From Gammaproteobacteria bacterium (lineage in GTDB: Bacteria; Pseudomonadota; Gammaproteobacteria; DSM-16500), in contig JACDDU010000004.1 of NCBI GenBank assembly GCA_013816845.1, positions 186,001 through 250,000 of the forward strand: DNA of 64,000 nucleotides, read 5' to 3'. This document shows positions 56,083 through 64,000 of the stretch, one piece after another; position 1 is the first letter of the stretch; each line of letters starts with the position of its first letter. The notes below the pieces were generated by a model. It saw nothing but the letters and a program-made list of their open reading frames with translations, was not told the DNA's origin and ran no database searches. Made by a program: the position numbers and the translations under genes.

Positions 56083-59000
56083 TTAATTTTTGCTAGAAAA
56101 ATTATTTCTATCAACTTGTGGAGAAGATCCATCATTTTTTGAATTCACATCATGATTCGAATTAAATAAAGATCCATGAAATTCCGTTAATGATGGCTGA
56201 TGTAATTGATCCTGAGCATTAATTTCACGCATTAACCTTTCTAAGGTCAAGGTATCATTTGTTATTTTTGAATTCTCAATGACTATTGAGGATAGATACG
56301 CTTTAATATTTTCTACAGTGGAAGTGAGATAAGTGACGATTTGTAATTGCTCAGCAGCAGGCAATAACTGTAACATCAAATAAATATCTTCAATAGGAAG
56401 TTTATTATCTGTAAATTCAATTTTGTAATACAAGTTCGCAATCAAAGCATGATTGGTGATAGCAATCAAACATTCTAACATTCTAAATTGCATCGTTTTA
56501 TTATTAATAATAGTTTCATCGTCATCATTCACATCTCGATACGTTTCAAAACTACAATAAGTTTGATATGCTTCCTTAGGCTGGTTAGTATGAAATTGAT
56601 AATCTGCATAAGCTAAGATCAGACTCTCAAGTGCTTCATAAAATAAAGCATTTTTCCTTGGATCTTTAATTAGTGTTTCATTAACATCTAATCGATCTAA
56701 GATATCCGTGGGTTTAGTAATCTTGGAAAAACAATCGTATTGATCCGATTTTATTTTTTCTGCTAAGAGTTTGTTTACTACAGTGCTAAATTGCAATAAA
56801 TTTTCTTCATGTAATTGATCAAGACTCATGTTATTATTGTTGTTGGTTTCCGCCACCCTCGTTTTAGATTGGACTAAATCTTCTTCACTTTCCATTTCGT
56901 CATCATCATCTAATTCTAGGTCATCATCAACTTTCGTATGAAGAGAAATAATAATACAACTTAAAGTACCTAAGTTAATTGCTTCCACATATTTATGATT
57001 ACTTGTTAAATATCGTTGTCCCTTATGTAAAATTTTTAGTAAGTCTTTTTGATATGTTTCATTGTTGGTTATTTCATCTGCAATTTGGAAATTTTCATCG
57101 TCAAACAAATGTTGAGAAAGAACTTGAGCGGTATAGCTCATCGCTTCTGCATCCCTTAATTTATAAGCATCTATTAAAATTTCAAGATGGATAGATAACA
57201 TAAATTGGGTTATCGATAAGATATGATTATCGTTGCTTAATATAAGGTGAGAAGGGTTGTTATTCATGGCTGATTTAACCGGGGAATGAGAAAAATATGA
57301 TAAAATATGTTTATAATTAATTTGTTGTTCTTTTGATTTAATCAAAAGCTTAGTACATAAGCAAATTTGATTAATAATAATTGATTTGTATGACATAAGA
57401 TTTTTATCTTGTGAATCGACCAAATTTCTTTCTACGCAATATAATGCGAGACTAAATGCCTGGATCGCTAAATCATATTTATTGTTTTTTAAATGTTGTT
57501 CACCTATTTCATATCCATAACTTTGAAAAAAACTTGTAGCATTAGGATGAATCGTTAATAGTGAGTCTGTTAAACTCCGTATGAATTCATCAATTTTATT
57601 GCTAAGATCCGTTCTATTTTCTGCAAGTTCTAGAATGCTAGCAGCGCTTAACATTGCTGTGAAAATTTCATAATTTTGTAAGGACTGTTCAAATCTGTAA
57701 TATACCTGAGGAATCTCCTCTAAAAGACGTAATAATTGAAAATGATAATCCAAAAATGCACTATAATTTTTATTCAAGAGCGCAGTATTAGCCATATTTA
57801 AAATATATTTTTGTAGTTCTGAATAACAATGTGGATTTAATTGCATCAGATCAAGTTGTTCGGAAAATTCGAGAAATAACTGAATGTGATTCTGAATGAT
57901 GCTTAACTGATTTTGATCAAAGATATCTGGATTTTCAATTTGTTGTGCATAACTGGTTGCTTGTATACATTTTTTTAACGCGATTTTAACATCTGCAACC
58001 TGTATAGTAGATTTATTTGGCTCAAAATAGCAAAAAACTAAGTCTCTAAGAAGGTAATCTATATTAATATTATTATTTGACTTTGCTCTATTTAATTCCC
58101 ATGTACGAAATGCTTTTTCGTAATGAGGAATTGCTTGTGAATACTCATTTAATTTTTGGTATATATTACCATAACTATAATATGTTTGGATAAGCAGGTT
58201 TGTATTTATTTCGTTGAGGTTTTCTAAATTATATTTGTCAAGATAGGAAATAAAAAAACCTCCTTTTTCCTGTATTTTTTTGGAATTTTGAAAATTTTCT
58301 GGTGTTACGTGAAGATGATACATTTGAATAATATTATGAGATAGTGGAATGTAAATCTCAAAGTTTGGAGTAAATAACGGGCGCATTTCCATGAAAATTT
58401 TAAGCAGATCTAAAATTTGAAATAAAGCTATCGCATCCCTGCTTGTAGACAAGATAATTAATTGTTGGCTAAACGTCTGAAGAATAACATTACCAAATTT
58501 TTCAGCCATCGCTCGCTTAGATTTTCTTAATAATTTGATTGACAGTTTTGCGAGATCAAAAGATTGCTGATATTGGCTATTATTTAGTCCGCCTTGGATT
58601 GAAGGGGTTAATACGTCATGTAGCAAAGTGGATAGAAATTCTTGATATACTTGTTTAAAGTTAGGATTTGCTAAACTCAATGTATTCATTGCTTCAGTAA
58701 AAGCTTGAAGGTGATCTAAATAACTCATAATCTTTCCTTCATTGACCAGCGGAATGAAGCATGATGATGAAAATGAGTTAATATATATTGGATAATAAAA
58801 ATTAATAAAATCTAGTATTGCCGGTAGTGTGGGATATTTAAGATAGAGCTCTGCTAATATTACCGCGCTGTTAGTTAAATTCTGCAAGATCTCGTTGTTA
58901 TTTATATTAAAATAATTACAATTTAAATACATTTTAGCAATCATTAATTTAAAATCATCTGCGCAAATATCTTTATCTGTACCACTTTCATAATGTGAAA

Positions 59001-59724
59001 GAAAAGTGCGTGTCGCCTGATAAAGATCCCGTACATATTCATCTTGAACGGGCCAAAAACCCCGTAAAGTATAAACCATTTCTACGAGTGAATATTTTAA
59101 ATGGCGATAAACATTAGGATCTAAGCCGATTTCAAATTCATCTTTATATTTTTTATATTCTGCTAATGCTGCAAATATTGAATTATTTTTAATTAAATTC
59201 TCTAATTCCATTAATTTCCCGGTTAAGGATAAATGCGTCAAACTAATATTTATAGCTTTATTATGTGTTGCTAATAAATCAGGTGCAAGACTTGACGAAT
59301 CGATAGGATTTATTCGTTCGAGTGACAAACGTTCAAGAAAGCAGGAAAAACTTTCATCTTCAACTTCATCTTGAATTAAACGAACAATATTAACATTTCT
59401 ATTATTGATATCTGTTATAAAAATGTCGAGTGATTCATTGTACTCTTTTCTGTTGTTTTTTTTTAATTGGTTAAACTGTGCAGTAACTTTATTTGTTTGT
59501 ACTTTAGAAGGGTGACGGTTTTGAGAAAGATCGGTTAAATATGAATGGTAATTTCCAAATAATGCTTTCAATGATTGGCTTTGACTCGGATTAGCTTTAA
59601 TATCAGAAGCTAATTGTGTAAATAAATCTTCAATGAGTGCCCGGCTGAGGTTAACAGATTGAATATCACCTATTGTTTGCTCAGATGATAATAAGCCTTT
59701 ATTGCCTGGCCGATTAGTATGCAT
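56083..59724 (-). CDS. Very large helical (TPR-like) protein, candidate effector
   Basis: A protein of 1213 aa from the ATG at 59724 (the frame also opens with GTG at 59736). It is almost entirely alpha-helical. At least one tetratricopeptide-like repeat is clear near residues 505-540 (YGNIYQKLNEYSQAIPHYEK), and helix pairs such as EQHLKNNKYDLAIQAFSLAL near 755 repeat the pattern, suggesting an extended superhelix for protein binding. An acidic stretch (DDDLELDDDDEMESEEDL) lies near 930. There is no signal peptide or membrane helix. The length and solitary setting beside the kinase-SH2 gene are typical of effector clusters. Function unknown; the start is followed by weak or no ribosome binding site. 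Confidence 0.7.
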   Translation of the reverse strand: MHTNRPGNKGLLSSEQTIGDIQSVNLSRALIEDLFTQLASDIKANPSQSQSLKALFGNYHSYLTDLSQNRHPSKVQTNKVTAQFNQLKKNNRKEYNESLDIFITDINNRNVNIVRLIQDEVEDESFSCFLERLSLERINPIDSSSLAPDLLATHNKAINISLTHLSLTGKLMELENLIKNNSIFAALAEYKKYKDEFEIGLDPNVYRHLKYSLVEMVYTLRGFWPVQDEYVRDLYQATRTFLSHYESGTDKDICADDFKLMIAKMYLNCNYFNINNNEILQNLTNSAVILAELYLKYPTLPAILDFINFYYPIYINSFSSSCFIPLVNEGKIMSYLDHLQAFTEAMNTLSLANPNFKQVYQEFLSTLLHDVLTPSIQGGLNNSQYQQSFDLAKLSIKLLRKSKRAMAEKFGNVILQTFSQQLIILSTSRDAIALFQILDLLKIFMEMRPLFTPNFEIYIPLSHNIIQMYHLHVTPENFQNSKKIQEKGGFFISYLDKYNLENLNEINTNLLIQTYYSYGNIYQKLNEYSQAIPHYEKAFRTWELNRAKSNNNINIDYLLRDLVFCYFEPNKSTIQVADVKIALKKCIQATSYAQQIENPDIFDQNQLSIIQNHIQLFLEFSEQLDLMQLNPHCYSELQKYILNMANTALLNKNYSAFLDYHFQLLRLLEEIPQVYYRFEQSLQNYEIFTAMLSAASILELAENRTDLSNKIDEFIRSLTDSLLTIHPNATSFFQSYGYEIGEQHLKNNKYDLAIQAFSLALYCVERNLVDSQDKNLMSYKSIIINQICLCTKLLIKSKEQQINYKHILSYFSHSPVKSAMNNNPSHLILSNDNHILSITQFMLSIHLEILIDAYKLRDAEAMSYTAQVLSQHLFDDENFQIADEITNNETYQKDLLKILHKGQRYLTSNHKYVEAINLGTLSCIIISLHTKVDDDLELDDDDEMESEEDLVQSKTRVAETNNNNNMSLDQLHEENLLQFSTVVNKLLAEKIKSDQYDCFSKITKPTDILDRLDVNETLIKDPRKNALFYEALESLILAYADYQFHTNQPKEAYQTYCSFETYRDVNDDDETIINNKTMQFRMLECLIAITNHALIANLYYKIEFTDNKLPIEDIYLMLQLLPAAEQLQIVTYLTSTVENIKAYLSSIVIENSKITNDTLTLERLMREINAQDQLHQPSLTEFHGSLFNSNHDVNSKNDGSSPQVDRNNFSSKN

Positions 59725-60020
59725 TGCACGAACCACTTGTAAATGAGTTGTTGATCATTATAGTAGCTCATTGACTATAATTTATTAAAAGCACCTTAAA
59801 GCGCGAATCTTAAATTCACTTGTTAAGTTAATTTTAATAAACCTATGAATTATTCTTAAAATAAATGCAACTAAGTATCTTTTTCGCAAAACCTTGTTTT
59901 CCAGGCATTTTTTTTCAATAAGCGGCGCGGTATGGAAAAAACCGATAGGTATGTATCATTGTAACCCGAGAAATTAATTGATAAAGATTCCTATTCCTCG
60001 GGTTATGATATATGTTACTT

Positions 60021-62006
60021 TTACTTTTTAAAAGAGAGGTGTTCAAGTATCGGATCTAAGCTTTGTTTTTCTTGCGCGTTCGGATTTTCAACGCCTCTAT
60101 AAGCAACATTAAGTTTCTTTCCCTCTCCTGTTTCATAATGCTTTATCTTATCTTTCACAAAACCATTTGTACCTACGGTTTTTTTAAATTTATCAAAGTC
60201 CGCCTGCACAAAAGATATTTCCTTAATTTGATCACCTAATTTTAAGTTTAAAATGTAAGCTTGCTCCTCTTGAGAAAATCTTAATAAAAACGAACCATCT
60301 TTCTTAGTTGATAAGACATCCTGGGCAGCTTTGCTGGTTATGCTTCCATGGTAATAAGGATCATTTTGAATGCTCATATTTGCATCATTAGAATTGTTTT
60401 TATGAGAAAAAAACATGCCATTCGTGCGCGCGGCAAATTTCTGTCGCCATGATGATGGATTAGACGTCGGTTCTTTGGGTGTGTTCTTTGTTAACAATGA
60501 TGGTACAGATGAAACGGAAGGTGAAGAGGTTATCTTTTTTTCCTGGATCGCAAATCTTTCAATTTTAGAAAGGTTACCTCTGTGTTTTACCTCTTTACCA
60601 ATCGAATAAATAACTGGGCGGGCTTGAAAATGCGATTGAAAATATTGTCCCGCTTCCTGCTCTGCTTCATTTTTGGAGCCATGAAAAACGACAGGCGCAA
60701 TATTAAGGATATTATTTTTTTCCAAAATCTGGCGGATTTTATAGTACGATTGCATATCTATTTGGGGTGCAACTAAATTATCCTTAGGTTCCACTAGTGG
60801 ATCGGCCAGAGCAAAAGCTGTAATCCCTTCTTTTCGCATTTTTTGAATTAATTTTTCTTGCGCTGAACTAGATAGATTTTCAAATTCTTGCAGATGAATC
60901 ACACCGACCTTAAATTCAGCTTTATACTCTTCCTTAAGTAGTTTGTTAATTCTGCTATAAGCAGTAGTAATGGAAGGACGTAGATCAGGATTAGGATCAG
61001 TCATTTCAGTTAAAATATTTAAAAGTGCAAGACGACTATTCGGATTTGATGGTAACCTATCATTTTCACGAAATTGAGAGCTCATGGCACTAACTATTTC
61101 TTGTCGAAAATACTTCCCCACTGGCGCTGCTTCTTTGGTTAAACCAAAAATGTTACCAATGGTTTGTCCGAGTGCGTAAACTTCAGTTTTTTCGTTATAT
61201 ACCGTAGCTTGCTTCATATCGATTAACTCGGGTGCCATATAGAACGCTGTACCATGAACCTTTGAATCATACAATTCAAATTGGTCTTTTTTACCCTGAA
61301 TTGGTTTGGCCATTCCCCAGTCAACTAATTCAATTTTACACGTTCCAGGATCGCAGACAAAATTATCAGGCTTAATATCTCGATGAATAATGCCACGCGC
61401 GTGGGCATCTTTCGTGCTTTTCAAAACTCCTTTCGCGAACATTAATCGTTGCAGTGGGTTGAAATTATCTTTAGGGTTTTTTAAACCATTTGATTCGGGA
61501 CCGATAAGCTTCCATAATTCATTACCTTTGGCAATTTTCATTCCAACTATATATTCATTACCTTTTCTGAGAGAATCATATTCGAATTGGAAAAGGAGTA
61601 CGTCCATTTTCCACATCGCTACAACTTCACTGTAGATCATGCTTGGAGGTGTGTTTGATTTATTAATTTTTAAAACGACGAAATCGCCTGTGGTTAAATC
61701 TTGGGTTAGTTTGACGACACCAAAGGCTCCTGCCCCCAATTCTTTTTCTTGTGTAGCACCTTTATAAATTGCAAATAATTGTATTGAATTGGTTTCACTA
61801 TCAGTTCTTTTTACAATGCCGTATTCTATGTCCAAATAAATATTCAGTTTTTCGAAAGCAAGTCTTCTAAGTGCTGCTTTACTATATCTACCATCGGGTT
61901 GCTCACTTAATAGCTGTGTTAGCAGTTCTATTCGATCCTCCGACACAAGTTTAGAGTTGCTTACATCCAAATCAGCTAAATCGACTTTAGGGGGGGATGT
62001 AACCAA
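60021..62006 (-). CDS. Eukaryote-like protein kinase with C-terminal SH2 domain (candidate effector)
   Basis: A 661-aa protein as translated from a TTG at 62006. The kinase spans about 85-355: Gly loop GAGAFGVV (91-98), Lys113, Glu127, catalytic IIHRDIKPDN (Asp210), metal-binding DWG at 229-231 in place of DFG, and APE 258-260. A region at about 360-475 has an alpha/beta pattern I cannot name, followed by a Ser/Pro linker. Residues 550-640 form an SH2 domain: YYHGSITSKAAQDVL, then GSFLLRFS with the phosphotyrosine-binding Arg576. The kinase would phosphorylate, and the SH2 bind, host phosphoproteins. An ATG at 62043 reads into a G7 run (61990-61996) one base out of frame, so the true start is uncertain. 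Confidence 0.88.
   Translation of the reverse strand: MVTSPPKVDLADLDVSNSKLVSEDRIELLTQLLSEQPDGRYSKAALRRLAFEKLNIYLDIEYGIVKRTDSETNSIQLFAIYKGATQEKELGAGAFGVVKLTQDLTTGDFVVLKINKSNTPPSMIYSEVVAMWKMDVLLFQFEYDSLRKGNEYIVGMKIAKGNELWKLIGPESNGLKNPKDNFNPLQRLMFAKGVLKSTKDAHARGIIHRDIKPDNFVCDPGTCKIELVDWGMAKPIQGKKDQFELYDSKVHGTAFYMAPELIDMKQATVYNEKTEVYALGQTIGNIFGLTKEAAPVGKYFRQEIVSAMSSQFRENDRLPSNPNSRLALLNILTEMTDPNPDLRPSITTAYSRINKLLKEEYKAEFKVGVIHLQEFENLSSSAQEKLIQKMRKEGITAFALADPLVEPKDNLVAPQIDMQSYYKIRQILEKNNILNIAPVVFHGSKNEAEQEAGQYFQSHFQARPVIYSIGKEVKHRGNLSKIERFAIQEKKITSSPSVSSVPSLLTKNTPKEPTSNPSSWRQKFAARTNGMFFSHKNNSNDANMSIQNDPYYHGSITSKAAQDVLSTKKDGSFLLRFSQEEQAYILNLKLGDQIKEISFVQADFDKFKKTVGTNGFVKDKIKHYETGEGKKLNVAYRGVENPNAQEKQSLDPILEHLSFKK
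61990..61996. other. G7 homopolymer in the kinase 5' end
   Basis: Seven G on the plus strand (seven C on the coding strand) lie 10-16 bases inside the TTG-started frame. The better-looking ATG at 62043 opens MRTTSKNQKTTKLGYIPP and stops just after the run; with six bases instead of seven it would join the kinase frame (IPPKVDLADLD). The tract could be phase-variable or a sequencing error. Confidence 0.6.
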
Positions 62007-62014
62007 GCTTGGTT
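62001..62014. repeat. 14-bp perfect palindrome at the kinase start
   Basis: AACCAAGCTTGGTT is self-complementary and overlaps the TTG codon at 62006-62004. It could be an operator or an mRNA hairpin affecting translation, or just chance. Confidence 0.45.
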
Positions 62015-62141
62015 GTTTTTTGATTTTTAGAAGTTGTGCGCATAATTCCGCCGAAATAAGTTATTTCCTTAAGTATAATCAAGATTTAACAAAATCAAGC
62101 ACACTAACCTAATGATTTCAATCAAATAAAAAAAATATTTT

Positions 62142-62205
62142 CTTAAAGAAATCTTACCTTTTAGATAAGCCTCCTGATAAGTTGTTCTTACTTCGTTGCT
62201 ATAAT
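62142..62205 (+). promoter_or_regulatory. Candidate response-regulator box and -10 of the DUF4116/ankyrin gene
   Basis: CTTAAAGAAATCTTACC (62142-62158) has two CTTA half-sites 11 bp apart, the spacing of direct-repeat sites for OmpR/PhoB-type regulators such as Legionella PmrA, which controls effectors. A similar CTTAAGGAAATAACTTA lies on the minus strand upstream of the kinase (about 62053-62069), with 13-bp spacing. A TATAAT at 62200-62205 could serve as the -10. The second halves match the PmrA consensus poorly, so this is tentative. Confidence 0.3.
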
Positions 62206-62245
62206 TAATAATCATTAATTAATAAAAGCTGAGATTGCGAAACAC

Positions 62246-64000
62246 ATGTCAAATACACGCGCCAAGTATTTATCACTTAAAGAAAAAATTGAACGCGGCT
62301 CTTTCGATAATCAGGATTTATATACGGATATTTTTGTTGCAAATTTAGATCCAGTTGAAATTGAGCAACTTTATTTGGCTGCTATCAATAAAAACGCCAG
62401 TTTTTTTTTAAGCATCCCCAAAACTGAACTTACCCATAATGTGTGTATGGCAATCGTAACGATTTCTGTTGGCTTTAAGAAATTTATCCCTGATGAGCAA
62501 TTAAATGATTACGATATTCTTTATGTTATTGCTGGTGGCGAGAATAAAGGACTCAAGTTTGTTCCTGAGGCCATGCGCGATTTTAAAATGTGCTTGAGAG
62601 CTGTGAAGAGCAATGATGTCCGACAATATTTGTATGGTGATAATTGGCGTGCACTTGAATTCATTCCAGAGCCATTACTTATGCATAAGGAATTTTCAAA
62701 TGCTATTTCTAGATTTGAAGAGGAAATTAAGAAAAATTGGCAACGTATAGAAAAATTTCCACTCTCGCTGCGTAACTTTGATATTTGTATGCATGCAGTT
62801 AACCAAAACTGGCAAGCTATTCACAGCGTCCCGCCTTCTTTATTGCAACGAGTCGAATTTAAAGAAGCCATATTAAATTGGCAAGCTGAAATACGACATG
62901 ATTGGCGCATGTTGAAAACTACTCCCCCTGAGATTTTAACGACTGAAATTTGCATCGCAGCCATTAAGCAAAATTTTTTAGCCATTGAATATATTCCAAA
63001 AGAAGCTCAAGACTTTAATTTTTATATGGAAGCGATTAAGTTATATCCCGCTGAACTGTTGCCGTGGTTAGAAAATTATAAAATCAAGACTTCCTTAAAT
63101 GCGGAGCAATTCAAAATGGTTTGCGCGGAAATTGCAAAAAAACATCCTAGCGTTTTGAAATTCTTATTATTTCAAGCTATTGAAGAAGGTAATGACCAAG
63201 AAGTAAAAAATATAATAGAAATAGATGCTACTTTAGTTAACAATCAATCGAAAGTCATAGACTTAGAAAATAAGTTTGATGAAAACATGACTTATAGTTT
63301 GCAGTATCCATTTCCTTTACATGCAGCCATTTTTTATAGCTCCCAAAAGGACCATTCTGAAAATCGAGAACATATCGTTAAATTATTGTTGGAAAATAAT
63401 GCAGACCCCAATGCGAAAGCTAACCTTGGTGATACTGTCTTACATTGTGCAGCGAGTATGGGAAAGGTGTCATTTTTAGAGCTATTGATCGAACATGGTG
63501 CAGAAATCGAAGAAAAAGATGAAGGGGGACATCTGACAGCTTTTCATTATGCTGCCATATTTGGGCAACTCGATAATATGGCAGAACTAAAAAGACTTGG
63601 TGCTGATATCAATGCTAAAAGTGAAACGGATGCTAATGCTTTTCATTTAATTGCTGGATTTGAAAATAGAGAAATAATAGCAAAAAAATTAATCGATTTT
63701 GGTATTGATTACGATGACCGTGATTGTGACCATGAAACGCCTTTCGATATTTCGAGTGGAGCAGGTTTGGCAATGGCTCAGCGCCTAATAGATTACGCAC
63801 AACTGCGAAAGGATTTTTTCAAAGCTATTGAACAAGGTAACACTGAAAAAGTTAGAGAAATTTTAATTAAAGATAAAGCCATTATTGAAGCGACTTCTAG
63901 TGGCATGTTCTTTTACGGTAAACATGCCTTCATTCAATTTTATCCTTTACATATGGCTGCAGTGTATGGTCATGATGAAATTATAGATTTGCTTTTAAGT
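62246..64000 (+). CDS. DUF4116 and ankyrin-repeat protein (3' end beyond window), candidate effector
   Basis: An uninterrupted frame of 585 codons runs off the right edge. Residues about 30-300 contain repeats of the DUF4116 type, each a helix pair with a Pro-containing turn: LKFVPEAMRDFKMCLRAVKS, PLSLRNFDICMHAVNQNWQA and PPEILTTEICIAAIKQNFLA, then IEYIPKEAQ. From about 370, ankyrin repeats follow: VKLLLENNADPNAKANLGDT, VLHCAASMGKVSFLELLIEH, and another beginning near 565 (YPLHMAAVYGHDEIIDLLLS). Both repeat types are typical of Legionella and Coxiella effectors; ankyrins bind host proteins. It is divergent from the kinase-SH2 gene across 239 bp. The start ATG is preceded by a weak GAG. Confidence 0.85.
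   Translation, partial: MSNTRAKYLSLKEKIERGSFDNQDLYTDIFVANLDPVEIEQLYLAAINKNASFFLSIPKTELTHNVCMAIVTISVGFKKFIPDEQLNDYDILYVIAGGENKGLKFVPEAMRDFKMCLRAVKSNDVRQYLYGDNWRALEFIPEPLLMHKEFSNAISRFEEEIKKNWQRIEKFPLSLRNFDICMHAVNQNWQAIHSVPPSLLQRVEFKEAILNWQAEIRHDWRMLKTTPPEILTTEICIAAIKQNFLAIEYIPKEAQDFNFYMEAIKLYPAELLPWLENYKIKTSLNAEQFKMVCAEIAKKHPSVLKFLLFQAIEEGNDQEVKNIIEIDATLVNNQSKVIDLENKFDENMTYSLQYPFPLHAAIFYSSQKDHSENREHIVKLLLENNADPNAKANLGDTVLHCAASMGKVSFLELLIEHGAEIEEKDEGGHLTAFHYAAIFGQLDNMAELKRLGADINAKSETDANAFHLIAGFENREIIAKKLIDFGIDYDDRDCDHETPFDISSGAGLAMAQRLIDYAQLRKDFFKAIEQGNTEKVREILIKDKAIIEATSSGMFFYGKHAFIQFYPLHMAAVYGHDEIIDLLLS

Noticed and set aside
1-64000. tRNA, rRNA, CRISPR arrays, complete insertion sequences or prophage
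   Set aside because: None could be recognised on reading both strands; a dedicated tRNA or covariance-model scan would be decisive.

Overview
The window is about 64 kb of AT-rich gammaproteobacterial chromosome. Its content points to an intracellular, amoeba- or protist-associated member of the order Legionellales (Legionella, Coxiella, Berkiella or Aquicella type). Housekeeping genes are sparse and lie between many eukaryote-like proteins: two J-domain proteins, ankyrin-repeat proteins, a TPR-type helical protein, and a protein kinase carrying an SH2 domain. Such proteins are typical type IV (Dot/Icm) effectors. No dot/icm gene or 16S rRNA is present, so both the order and the effector status are inferences. 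I found no tRNA, rRNA, CRISPR array or intact insertion sequence.

Layout. 1-2.6 kb: thrA (minus strand, running off the left edge) with a Thr-rich leader peptide and a candidate attenuator. 2.8-7.5 kb: an LD-carboxypeptidase, a J-domain/beta-propeller protein and a saccharopine-dehydrogenase-like oxidoreductase. 7.8-21.5 kb: a loosely packed accessory region with small secreted proteins, a PQQ-type propeller, orphan effector-like genes, a DUF421 pair and several broken genes. 21.5-32 kb: a type I secretion locus, consisting of a CHASE2 adenylate cyclase, a large FG-GAP/RTX substrate, and a convergent TolC / ABC / HlyD operon. 32-35 kb: a second J-domain protein and a coiled-coil protein. 35.5-37.8 kb: a secreted discoidin/di-haem cytochrome c protein. 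38-45.5 kb: a broken thioesterase, an ankyrin protein with a possible papain-like triad, and a polyglycine-repeat protein whose 3' flank is decayed. 45.7-55.9 kb: proline iminopeptidase, an MFS transporter, a broken ankyrin gene, a PAS protein with a hybrid histidine kinase, a DHA2 efflux pump after a deleted SDR gene, and a GAF protein with a decayed paralogue. 56-64 kb: an effector-like block with a 1.2-kDa-residue-scale helical protein (about 1213 aa), the kinase-SH2 protein, and a DUF4116/ankyrin protein that runs off the right edge.

Working together. The type I genes form a coherent secretion unit, with an exported calcium-binding adhesin-like substrate and a cyclase whose gene shares its upstream region. 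The PAS protein and hybrid kinase overlap by 4 bp and probably form one signalling unit. Many genes are single and separated by long AT-rich gaps holding gene remnants (GNAT, AlaX, thioesterase, SDR, GAF, ankyrin), which suggests ongoing gene decay in a host-associated genome.

The most unusual item is the kinase-SH2 fusion (60021-62006). SH2 domains are rare in bacteria, and the kinase-then-SH2 order recalls the SHK kinases of social amoebae. Its 5' end also contains a G7 homopolymer that puts the best ATG one base out of frame.
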